Notes under the pieces: generated by a model | Seen by the model: only the letters and a program-made list of their open reading frames with translations | Database searches by the model: none | What the model was told of the DNA's origin: nothing | Shown here: positions 1 to 6,359 of the stretch, piece by piece | Position numbering within the stretch: position 1 is the first letter of the stretch | How the letters are laid out: each line of letters begins with the position of its first letter | Origin: Lachnospiraceae bacterium UBA3645 | GTDB lineage: Bacteria; Bacillota; Clostridia; Lachnospirales; Lachnospiraceae | Assembly (NCBI GenBank): GCA_002373555.1 | Contig: DFKM01000171.1 | Location: 1 to 7,483, forward strand | DNA length: 7,483 nt | Reading direction: 5' to 3' | Translations under genes and position numbers: made by a program

Positions 1-142
1 ACTGGCGGGATCGGCTGCCGAACTGCGGGAGCCGGAACAAAGCATCCGTCCGGGCGAGATCTTCCTGGCTTCCATCTCCGAGATCCGGGATGTCTATGCG
101 CTGCCGTCGGCTTTTGCTGTGTATACGGAGACACTGAGATAA
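1..142 (+). CDS. C-terminal end of an unidentified protein (partial)
   Basis: The frame beginning at base 2 is open from the window edge and stops at TAA 140-142, giving 46 visible residues ending in AFAVYTETLR. Codon choice is that of a real gene in this genome: G or C is frequent at third positions, and residues such as Leu, Ala, Glu and Ile look like normal folded protein. The visible part includes the stretch RPGEIFLASISEIRDVYALP. I do not recognise the family and assign no function. It converges on the opp operon, with only a palindromic gap between them. The opposite strand is also open over this short stretch, so the strand call rests on codon pattern and on the stop lying just before the palindrome. 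Confidence 0.6.
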   Translation, partial: LAGSAAELREPEQSIRPGEIFLASISEIRDVYALPSAFAVYTETLR

Positions 143-150
143 CTGATGAG

Positions 151-211
151 CCACGGAGACAGGCATAACCCACGGGGACGGGCACCCCGTGGGTTATGCC
201 TGTCCCCGTCG
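151..211. repeat. REP-like palindrome between convergent genes
   Basis: Bases 153-177 and 185-209 form 25-nt inverted arms around a 7-nt loop (178-184). The only mismatch is A157 against C205; in minus-strand RNA this becomes a U-G wobble, so the stem there is continuous. An outer C151/G211 pair can add after one mispair. Within the left part, ACGGAGACAGGCA (153-165) is echoed by ACGGGGACGGGCA (172-184), so the element contains a degenerate direct repeat as well. It fills most of the 76-nt gap between two converging genes. The plus-strand side is followed by a weakly T-rich run (ggttattatt, 211-220), so it could also stop transcription in that direction; no T-run follows on the minus side. 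Its form resembles the GGGGACAGG-type palindromes scattered through some Clostridia genomes. That parallel is from memory, and only one copy is present here. Confidence 0.75.
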
Positions 212-218
212 GTTATTA

Positions 219-557
219 TTATGCAAATTCTTTCAGCAGTATCTTGCCGGCCTGGCATGCATTGCAGAGGCATGTGTCCTCGCCGGCTGCCTTCGCATTC
301 TTCGCAGCGATCACCATCGCGCCGGCGCCTTCTTCGCCAAAGACCTGCTTGCCGGTCTCTGAACCTGCAAATGCGATCAGACTGTCGATGGATGTCACAT
401 CTTCTTTCAGTTCAGCCGCAAGCGCAGCCTGCGCTTCCGCCTCCTTCTCTGTTCCGACTGCATCGAGATAAACCTGTCCGGCAGCTTTCAGCTCCGCGCA
501 GCAGCTGGGCGCATCCATCATTTCCCGGACCTTTGTGATTCTTTCCTGTTTTGTCAA
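219..557 (-). CDS. Small cysteine-containing protein of unknown function
   Basis: This 112-residue protein starts at TTG (557-555) and stops at TAA (221-219). The start is fixed by AAAGGAGG eight bases upstream; an ATG lying just before that site soon meets a stop. The sequence is hydrophilic, Ala/Glu/Lys-rich and probably helical, with no signal peptide or membrane segment, so it should be cytosolic. It has five cysteines: an adjacent pair at 19-20 (PSCC) and a cluster at 96, 98 and 101 (CLCNAC). Their placement near both ends suggests a metal site or redox role, which is inference only. It lies 61 nt downstream of oppF on the same strand, with no obvious terminator or promoter between, so co-transcription is likely. 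I have an uncertain memory of similar short Clostridia proteins labelled 'molecular chaperone Hsp90'; nothing here resembles the Hsp90 ATPase, so I would not carry that name over. Confidence 0.85.
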   Translation of the reverse strand: MTKQERITKVREMMDAPSCCAELKAAGQVYLDAVGTEKEAEAQAALAAELKEDVTSIDSLIAFAGSETGKQVFGEEGAGAMVIAAKNAKAAGEDTCLCNACQAGKILLKEFA

Positions 558-562
558 GTCAA

Positions 563-573
563 ACTCCTCCTTT
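563..573 (-). promoter_or_regulatory. Ribosome binding site that decides a TTG start
   Basis: On the minus strand AAAGGAGG is followed by eight bases and then TTG. It is a near-perfect Shine-Dalgarno match and is the reason for choosing TTG at 557 as the start of the small cysteine protein. No in-frame ATG or GTG is better placed. Confidence 0.8.
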
Positions 574-618
574 CATGCCTTCCGTCAGAAGACAGCAAGT
601 ACATTCTTCCCTCTCAGT

Positions 619-1941
619 CTACAACATCGCGGATACGAGCGCAATCAGGAATACCGCTATGATCACCGCCCGTACGATCAGGCCCGTTACCGCGCCTTTC
701 TTCAGCACTTTGTAGTTTCGTATATAATTCTTTTTCCTGCAGACGAATGCCGCGATCAGGCACACGATGGGCAGGAAGAATCCCAGCACCATGAACCACA
801 TATTGCCGGTATCATGCAGCGGTGCATCCAGGATCGAATCGCTGCCGGACAGCACCGGCTCCTGATCCTTCAGCTTCTCCGCTTCCTTCCTGTCATATTC
901 CGCCTTCTCTTCCGGCGACAGGATCGTGACTGTCTGGATCGGCTCGTTCTTCTCTCTGATCTTCTTATATTCTTCGATCTCCGAAGGGCTGCCGTAGACA
1001 TAATGATCATGCCCGATCAGCGTCAGCTCCGGCTGTTCCGTGCTGTAATCATGCATCGAAGGATCGTAAGTGTAGAGCACCTTGTTCTTCTCCAGCTGCG
1101 GATCCGGAATCGGGATCGCCGAGATCAGCGAATGCGTGTACGGATGCAGCGGGAAATCGAACAGTTCCTCCGTCGGCGCGACTTCCACGATCCTTCCCTT
1201 GTAGATAACGCCGATATGATCGGAAATATACCGGACGATGGAAAGATCATGCGCGATGAACAGATAGCTCAGTCCCAGATCCGCCTGGAACTTCTTTAAG
1301 AGGTTCAGGACCTGCGCTCTGATCGAAACATCCAGTGCGGAGATCGGTTCGTCCGCGATGACCAGTTCCGGCTCCATGACCATGGCTCTCGCAAGCCCGA
1401 TCCTCTGCCGCTGTCCGCCGGAAAATTCGTGCGGGTATCTGGTCAGATGCTCCGGCAGCAGGCCGACTTCTTCGATGATCTTCTCGACCTTCTGCACCCT
1501 GTCCGCTTCGTTCTTATACAGATGGAAGTTGTAAAGGCCCTCCGAAATAATGTAATCCACGGTTGCTCTTTCATTCAGCGATGCCGCCGGATCCTGGAAT
1601 ACCATCTGGATATTGCGGATCACTTCCCGGTCAAGGCCGTGCGAGATCTTTCCGGAAATCTTCACGCCTTTGTATTCGATATCGCCGGCTGCGCAGGGAT
1701 TGACTCTGATCACGGCACGGCCGATCGTCGTTTTTCCGGAGCCGGATTCCCCGACCAGGGAAAATGTCTCTCCCTTGTAGATCTTAAAGCTGGCGTCCGT
1801 CACGGCCCGGACGGCATCGTCGCCCTTGCCGAACGTAATATCCACATGGTTTACCGAAAGCAGCACCTCTTTGCCGGTCTCATCGACAGGACCGTGCGCA
1901 GGAAGGATATGCCCGGTATTCATTCTTTTTTCTTCACTCAC
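619..1941 (-). CDS. oppF: Oligopeptide ABC transporter ATP-binding protein OppF with a C-terminal membrane extension
   Basis: OppF is one of the two cytoplasmic ATPases powering peptide import through OppB/OppC. The nucleotide-binding domain (about residues 25-260) is complete: Walker A GESGSGKT (64-71), Q-loop FQDP (Q117), signature SGGQRQR (174-180), Walker B LVIADE (193-198) and switch His231. The Opp-specific C-terminal region follows ([12 protein letters not shown], about 266-277) and runs to about 318. Ordinary OppF proteins end near there, at about 310-330 residues; this one is 440. The extra part is a charged linker (about 319-379) followed by two hydrophobic helices (about 382-401 and 418-440) joined by a basic loop. 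The cysteines that bind an iron-sulfur cluster in some family members are absent. The GTG start is preceded by GGAGGG eight bases upstream and overlaps the end of oppD by 8 nt, so translation is probably coupled. ATG at codon 7 is a less likely start. Confidence 0.93.
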   Translation of the reverse strand: MSEEKRMNTGHILPAHGPVDETGKEVLLSVNHVDITFGKGDDAVRAVTDASFKIYKGETFSLVGESGSGKTTIGRAVIRVNPCAAGDIEYKGVKISGKISHGLDREVIRNIQMVFQDPAASLNERATVDYIISEGLYNFHLYKNEADRVQKVEKIIEEVGLLPEHLTRYPHEFSGGQRQRIGLARAMVMEPELVIADEPISALDVSIRAQVLNLLKKFQADLGLSYLFIAHDLSIVRYISDHIGVIYKGRIVEVAPTEELFDFPLHPYTHSLISAIPIPDPQLEKNKVLYTYDPSMHDYSTEQPELTLIGHDHYVYGSPSEIEEYKKIREKNEPIQTVTILSPEEKAEYDRKEAEKLKDQEPVLSGSDSILDAPLHDTGNMWFMVLGFFLPIVCLIAAFVCRKKNYIRNYKVLKKGAVTGLIVRAVIIAVFLIALVSAML

Positions 1942-3703
1942 CGTTTGATCCCTCCGTCAGATGATAAGCTTTCATCAGTTTTCCGTGTATATCTTTTATG
2001 ATCGCCGGCTTCTCTGTCTCCGGCGCGTTTTCATGGAGCAGCCAGGTCTTGGCATAGTGTGTGTCCGTCACTTTGAACATCGGCGGCTCGGCCAGCGTAT
2101 CGATCTTCATGCAGTAAGGATTTCGCGGTGCAAATGCATCTCCGACAATGCTGTTGTACAGCGAAGGCGGCGTACCCGTGATCGAATACAGCTTCGTCCC
2201 GCGCTCTGCGAGCTGCGGCAGCGAAGACAGCAGGGCCCAGGTATACGGATGTCTGGGATCGTAGAAGACCTCCTCGACCGTACCCAGTTCGATCACCTGT
2301 CCGGCATACAGCACGGCAACGCGGTCGGCGACATTCGCCACGACACCCAGGTCATGCGTGATGAAAACGATCGTGTAGCTGTACTCCCGCTGCAGATCCT
2401 TCAGGAGTTTGAGGATCTGCGCCTGGATGGTCACGTCCAGCGCTGTCGTAGGTTCATCGCAGATCAGGATCTTCGGCTGGCAGGACAGTGCGATCGCGAT
2501 AACGATACGCTGCCGCATGCCGCCCGAATACTGGAACGGATAATCGTCGAAACGTTTCTCCGCGTTCGGGATCCCGACTTTCTTCATCAGTTCGATGGCA
2601 CGGATCCGTGCTTCTCCCTCTGAACATTTCTGATGCTTCAGAATGATGGACATGATCTGCCTGCCGATCGTGATGATCGGGTTCAGGGAGGTCATGGGAT
2701 CCTGGAATACGGTGGCAATGCGGCTGCCGCGGATCTTTTCCCAGTCGGCATCCGCCTTCACACGCGCCAGATTGAGCACGCCTCTGCCGAAAAGCTTCTT
2801 CTCATCTTCGCTTTCATACTTCACATACAGCGCAGCATCTCCCAGGATCCTGCCGCGTTCGTCTGTATCATACAGGCCTTCTCCTGTTTTGAAAGCCTGT
2901 TCGACGGCGGCATAAAGCTCCTTCAGGGTCTCGTTTCTGTGCTTTCTCTTATGTCTGGCCGTGCTCAGATAGAATTCCTTCGCCATGATCTCGTTTCTGG
3001 CTTTCATGGCATCGGTGAGCGGCTTCTTAATCAGCGCAGCATACTCTTCGTCCAGACGCTTATGCTCGGATTCATAATGCGTGTTGTACGCGGTATCCGT
3101 AAGAAGCGCCTTCTCATGCTGTTTCAGAAGTTCTTCTTTTCTGCCCTCCAGCGTTTTGATCTCCGAAGCCATGCGGTCGATCTCCGCCTGGGCTTCTCTG
3201 ATCTTTGCCTTTTCTTTGGCAGGGTCGAAGGTCTGCTTCTGATTGAAGGTCTCCGTCCTCTTGAACTTCAGATCATCGATCTTTCCGTTGATCTCCGCTT
3301 CCTCTTCCGGCGTCAGCGCCAATCTGTCCTTCCGCTCATCCTCCAGTGCGATCCTTTTCTTATAAACTTCCGCACCGAATTCCAGCGGGGACAGCGCATC
3401 CAGCTTCGCCTTTACGGACTGCATGAAGCTGCTGCCGGCGGCATTCTTATCCGCAGCTGTCTCTGCAAGCTCGTCATCGTCAAAATAAATTGAACCATTG
3501 CTGATGAATCCGTTCTTATCCAGCATGCCGGCAAACGTCTTCGTGAAAACAGACTTTCCGGAACCGGATTCACCTACGATCGCGATCGATTCATTTTCAT
3601 AAATATCCAGGGAAATGCCGCGGATCGCTGTCAGTACACGGCCGCGCACCCTGAATTTGACTTCCAGATCCCTGACTGAAAGCAGTACTTTCTTATCTTC
3701 CAT
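1934..3703 (-). CDS. oppD: Oligopeptide ABC transporter ATP-binding protein OppD with a large internal insertion
   Basis: OppD is the partner ATPase to OppF. Motifs present are Walker A GESGSGKS (44-51), Q-loop [10 protein letters not shown] (Q334), signature SGGMRQR (393-399), Walker B KILICDE (411-417), switch His450, and the Opp C-terminal region ([14 protein letters not shown], about 485-498). The protein is 589 residues against about 320-350 for the family. The excess lies between Walker A and the Q-loop: after SIYFDDDEL (71-79) a stretch of about 235 residues (about 82-318) intervenes before [16 protein letters not shown], where ordinary OppD needs under 20. The insert is rich in Lys, Glu, Arg, Ala and Leu and looks like long helices or coiled coil (about 160-270). 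Reading frame and motifs are continuous on both sides, so this is an insertion and not a frameshift artefact. Only one Cys (531) remains where iron-sulfur versions have several. The ATG start has AAGGAGG six bases upstream, overlapping the oppC stop codon. Confidence 0.94.
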   Translation of the reverse strand: MEDKKVLLSVRDLEVKFRVRGRVLTAIRGISLDIYENESIAIVGESGSGKSVFTKTFAGMLDKNGFISNGSIYFDDDELAETAADKNAAGSSFMQSVKAKLDALSPLEFGAEVYKKRIALEDERKDRLALTPEEEAEINGKIDDLKFKRTETFNQKQTFDPAKEKAKIREAQAEIDRMASEIKTLEGRKEELLKQHEKALLTDTAYNTHYESEHKRLDEEYAALIKKPLTDAMKARNEIMAKEFYLSTARHKRKHRNETLKELYAAVEQAFKTGEGLYDTDERGRILGDAALYVKYESEDEKKLFGRGVLNLARVKADADWEKIRGSRIATVFQDPMTSLNPIITIGRQIMSIILKHQKCSEGEARIRAIELMKKVGIPNAEKRFDDYPFQYSGGMRQRIVIAIALSCQPKILICDEPTTALDVTIQAQILKLLKDLQREYSYTIVFITHDLGVVANVADRVAVLYAGQVIELGTVEEVFYDPRHPYTWALLSSLPQLAERGTKLYSITGTPPSLYNSIVGDAFAPRNPYCMKIDTLAEPPMFKVTDTHYAKTWLLHENAPETEKPAIIKDIHGKLMKAYHLTEGSNGE

Positions 3704-3714
3704 CCCGCGCCTCC

Positions 3715-4695
3715 TTACATATGTGTGCGGGGATCAGAAGCATCGCCGAGGTTCTGTCCGGTCACATAAAGAGCAATTGTAATGATTGATGCAACGACAA
3801 CGGGGCTCCAGAATTCGAATCCCCAGCCGGGCGTCACCATCGCGCTTTCCGCTTCATAGATCAGGCGTCCCAGGGACATCTCCGACAGGCCCATGCCGAT
3901 ATAGGCAAGGAAGACCTCGTAGGAAATGTAGGACGGGATCTCAACGGCGGCGAGCGTCACGATGACTGAAGTCATGAACGGCAGGATGTTCTTGGTCGCG
4001 ATCCTGGTGATCGGCGTCCCGAGACAGCGGGAGGCCAGATTGTATTCACGGTCGCGGATGATGATGACCTGCGTTCTGATAAAGTAGGCAATGGCAAGCC
4101 AGCCGGTAACCGTCAGCGCGAATACCATCGTCCAGAAGCTCGGTGCGAACAGAAGCACGAGCACGGAGATCAGAAGGATATACGGCACATTTCCGATGAT
4201 GTTATAGACCTCGGTCATGACCATATCGATCTTCTTGGAGAATCCCCATACCGCGCCGACCAGAATGCCGACCGTCAGGTTGATGGCTGCGCAGATCAGC
4301 GCCAGCGACAGTGAGATCCGGGATCCGTACCAGACCGCGTCAAACGTGGGCTGTCCGGCTGCGCCGGTGCCTAAGATCCAGTGGATCGAGAAACCGAACT
4401 TTTTGATGGCCGCCATCGGGCTCAGGTGTTTTGCGGCATCATTCATCAGGTTCGCAAAGCGGTCGTATTCGCTGACCTCCGGGTAAATATACGTAAATGC
4501 GATCAGGATCGCAAGGATCGTCAGGATGACGATATTCACCTTGTTCCTGAAAAATACTCTGAACACGGAACGCCAGTAGGAATACCTGGGCGCCGTGATC
4601 TTCTCCGATTCCAGATCACTGTGATCCACATGGGAAAACAGTTCCTCTTCGGAATACGCGGAGAAGAGGTCTTTCATATCCTTATTTTCCATCAT
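3715..4695 (-). CDS. oppC: Oligopeptide ABC transporter permease OppC
   Basis: OppC is one half of the membrane channel. From the ATG at 4695 it has 326 residues, normal for the family. A cytoplasmic N-terminal arm of about 50 residues leads to membrane helix 1 (about 53-72). The external segment then ends in HWILGTGAAGQPTFDAVWYG (about 105-124), which takes the place of the usual LGTDxxGRD...GARISL element. Further helices lie at about 128-152, 168-186, 188-207, 240-262 and 298-316. The EAA coupling loop, REYNLASRCLGTPITRIATK (about 216-235), sits before ILP and should contact OppD or OppF. The C-terminus carries the typical LGDASDPR. The frame can begin at GTG 4701, ATG 4695 or ATG 4692. 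I prefer an ATG because AAGGTGATC, complementary to the end of 16S rRNA, covers the GTG and sits directly before the ATGs. The gene follows oppB with essentially no gap, and oppD starts 11 nt after it. Confidence 0.93.
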   Translation of the reverse strand: MMENKDMKDLFSAYSEEELFSHVDHSDLESEKITAPRYSYWRSVFRVFFRNKVNIVILTILAILIAFTYIYPEVSEYDRFANLMNDAAKHLSPMAAIKKFGFSIHWILGTGAAGQPTFDAVWYGSRISLSLALICAAINLTVGILVGAVWGFSKKIDMVMTEVYNIIGNVPYILLISVLVLLFAPSFWTMVFALTVTGWLAIAYFIRTQVIIIRDREYNLASRCLGTPITRIATKNILPFMTSVIVTLAAVEIPSYISYEVFLAYIGMGLSEMSLGRLIYEAESAMVTPGWGFEFWSPVVVASIITIALYVTGQNLGDASDPRTHM

Positions 4696-4704
4696 GATCA
4701 CCTT
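4696..4704 (-). promoter_or_regulatory. Ribosome binding site of oppC overlapping the oppB stop
   Basis: The minus strand reads AAGGTGATC immediately before two consecutive ATG codons. AGGTGATC is the complement of GAUCACCU near the 3' end of 16S rRNA, in line with the extended consensus AAGGAGGTGATC. The oppB stop TGA (4700-4698) lies inside it. The candidate GTG start at 4701 lies inside the site too, which argues against its use. Confidence 0.55.
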
Positions 4705-6269
4705 GACTTGGAAGAGAACGAAATTCTGGGATCAACGAACGCCATCAGGACGTCGCCCAGAATGATCGAAACAACAGAAAGCATGGCGTAGAACATCGTC
4801 ACGCCGACGATGACGCCGTTGTCATACCGGTTGATCGCGATCGTGAGCAGATTACCGGCACCGGGGATCACGTAAACACGCTCGGTGATGATCGCGCCGA
4901 CCAGTGCGCCGAGAACGCTTGCCGGAATACCGTGGATCAGCGGGATCGCCGCATTTTTCAGGATATGTCCGGTAAAGATCTCCCGCTCCGACAGACCGCC
5001 GGATCGCGCGAATTTTACATAATCCGAATTCATCTGGTCGATCATATAGCGCCGCAGCCATTTCATCAGGTCGCCGATAGACGGCAGGGCCAGAGAGATG
5101 ATCGGGAGCACATACATGAGTTTGGATGTGGACTCCATGTCGAAGGTCGTCGGCAGTCCCAGCCTGCCGCCGATCGCCTTGAACAGGAAGATGTAGGCCA
5201 GCGAAGGCACGGCGATGATGAAAACGATATAGATCGTGCCGATCTTGTCGATGATCTTATCCTTGTGTCTGGCCATCGCGATGCCGAGCGGAATGCCGAT
5301 GCCGTAGCTTAAGAGCACGGCAATGATACCGATCACGAACGAATAGCCCATCTTGGAGAATCCGCCCTTGACGGTCTGTACGCTGGTGTAATCATCCACG
5401 AAACGGTCCTCATTGACGAGGTTCGCTTCCCTGGAATCCAGGACATAGACAGCGGTATGCAGATCATCCGCAGAGACTTCCTTCAGTCCCGTAGGATACG
5501 TGATCTCCCGGGGGACATAGGATCCCTGCGGCGTCGTCATCGTGGTAAAGACATCAATGCCTGCATTGACGGAATAGGACTTTCCCAGATTGATCGATAT
5601 CAGATTCTGATGCAGGAACGGGAAAGTCGAATTGAAATACAGAAGATATTTATGAACAGTGCCGTTCCCGATGATCGCCGGGGAGAACTTCTTCCCGCCG
5701 TACACCGGATCATGCAGGGTGAAGGTGAGCTTCCGCTCTCCGATATCTTCCTGCACGGCATGAATATTGTCGATCGTAATGATGCCTGTAATATAGCTTG
5801 TCAGTCTCTTCCAGAGCGGTCTGTCCTTGTACGCAAACAACTGCTGCTGACCGCCCGAAGCATATTTCCTCGGCGTGGCCATCACAGCATTCAGGCGTTC
5901 AACCTTAAAGCCCTGTTTCTCAAAATACTCTGTGAACTGCGCGATATAGGCAGCCACCTCCTCGCTGTCCGATTCCGGCTTCTTGCCGATGTTGACGACA
6001 GCGTCTCTCTCCTCATCGGAGAGCTCCTCTTCGTTGACGAGCATCTGCAGATACTCCGCATAGCTCTTAAAATCAATATAACCGTATTCCTGCCATTTAC
6101 GGTATTTATATACGGTCTTCTGGTTGTTGCCGAGGTTCGTATAGGTGGAATCACCGGCAAAAATCAGGTCTCTGTTCAGCATCGAATAGATCAGGATCAT
6201 AACGATCCCGACCACGATGAATACTGAGATCAGGCCGTGCAGGAAACGGCGAAGTATATATTTAGCCAT
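4698..6269 (-). CDS. oppB: Oligopeptide ABC transporter permease OppB with a large extracellular insert (AmiC-like)
   Basis: OppB is the second channel subunit. It opens with a basic N-terminus and membrane helix 1 (about 10-31), the typical OppB beginning (MAKYILRRF). Five more helices follow at about 307-333, 343-363, 384-402, 444-466 and 484-510. The EAA coupling loop is SDYVKFARSGGLSEREIFTG (415-434) followed by ILKNAAIP, and the C-terminus ends with the usual FVDPR (511-515). At 523 residues it is about 200 longer than common OppB (about 306). The excess is between helices 1 and 2, about residues 32-306, which should lie outside the membrane. Part of this is the normal N-terminal element (INLGKSYSVNAGIDVF, 226-241, matching the family's LGxS...PV pattern); the rest is extra. 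Streptococcal AmiC, a peptide permease of about 500 residues from memory, has a similar enlargement. The ATG start has AAGGGG six bases upstream. Confidence 0.94.
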   Translation of the reverse strand: MAKYILRRFLHGLISVFIVVGIVMILIYSMLNRDLIFAGDSTYTNLGNNQKTVYKYRKWQEYGYIDFKSYAEYLQMLVNEEELSDEERDAVVNIGKKPESDSEEVAAYIAQFTEYFEKQGFKVERLNAVMATPRKYASGGQQQLFAYKDRPLWKRLTSYITGIITIDNIHAVQEDIGERKLTFTLHDPVYGGKKFSPAIIGNGTVHKYLLYFNSTFPFLHQNLISINLGKSYSVNAGIDVFTTMTTPQGSYVPREITYPTGLKEVSADDLHTAVYVLDSREANLVNEDRFVDDYTSVQTVKGGFSKMGYSFVIGIIAVLLSYGIGIPLGIAMARHKDKIIDKIGTIYIVFIIAVPSLAYIFLFKAIGGRLGLPTTFDMESTSKLMYVLPIISLALPSIGDLMKWLRRYMIDQMNSDYVKFARSGGLSEREIFTGHILKNAAIPLIHGIPASVLGALVGAIITERVYVIPGAGNLLTIAINRYDNGVIVGVTMFYAMLSVVSIILGDVLMAFVDPRISFSSKSR

Positions 6270-6318
6270 ATTTTTCCCCTTGATCTGTCAGGTCGTTCTG
6301 GTGTGATAAGCGCGTGCA

Positions 6319-6340
6319 GGGGCTGCCGTCAGGCAGCCCC
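6319..6340. promoter_or_regulatory. GC-rich stem-loop between oppA and oppB
   Basis: A perfect 9-bp stem (6319-6327 with 6332-6340) closes a 4-nt loop; in the minus-strand transcript it reads GGGGCTGCC, TGAC, GGCAGCCCC. It sits 19 nt after the oppA stop and 49 nt before oppB. No run of U follows it in either direction, so it is not a standard intrinsic terminator. In opp-type operons a hairpin after the binding-protein gene commonly attenuates read-through or protects the upstream mRNA, giving more OppA than permease. That role is inferred here. Confidence 0.7.
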
Positions 6341-6359
6341 CATACAGTCTGCATGCAAA

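Noticed and set aside
146..538. Open plus-strand frame of 130 codons across the palindrome and the small cysteine gene
   Set aside because: It is Arg/Ser/Pro-rich, runs antisense to a gene with a good ribosome binding site, and has no family likeness. It is a shadow frame.
535..1299. Open plus-strand frame of 254 codons opposite oppF
   Set aside because: Composition is dominated by Arg, Gln, Asp and His, as expected for the antisense of a gene like oppF. OppF has all its ATPase motifs on the other strand.
2633..3493. Open plus-strand frame of 286 codons opposite the OppD insertion
   Set aside because: I considered whether the insertion exists because of an overlapping antisense gene. The antisense protein has no recognisable motif, and the minus-strand frame is continuous with conserved ATPase motifs on both sides.
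4699..4701. GTG as the start of oppC
   Set aside because: It lies within the likely ribosome binding site AAGGTGATC and has no good site of its own upstream; one of the two ATGs just downstream is better placed.
5457..6227. Open plus-strand frame of 256 codons opposite the OppB extracellular insert
   Set aside because: It is Arg/Ile/Asp-rich with no domain likeness; it is the complement of a well-supported permease gene.
6319..6340. Intrinsic terminator after oppA
   Set aside because: No U-tract follows the stem in either direction, and oppB-oppF are tightly arranged downstream without a visible promoter, so full termination here is unlikely.
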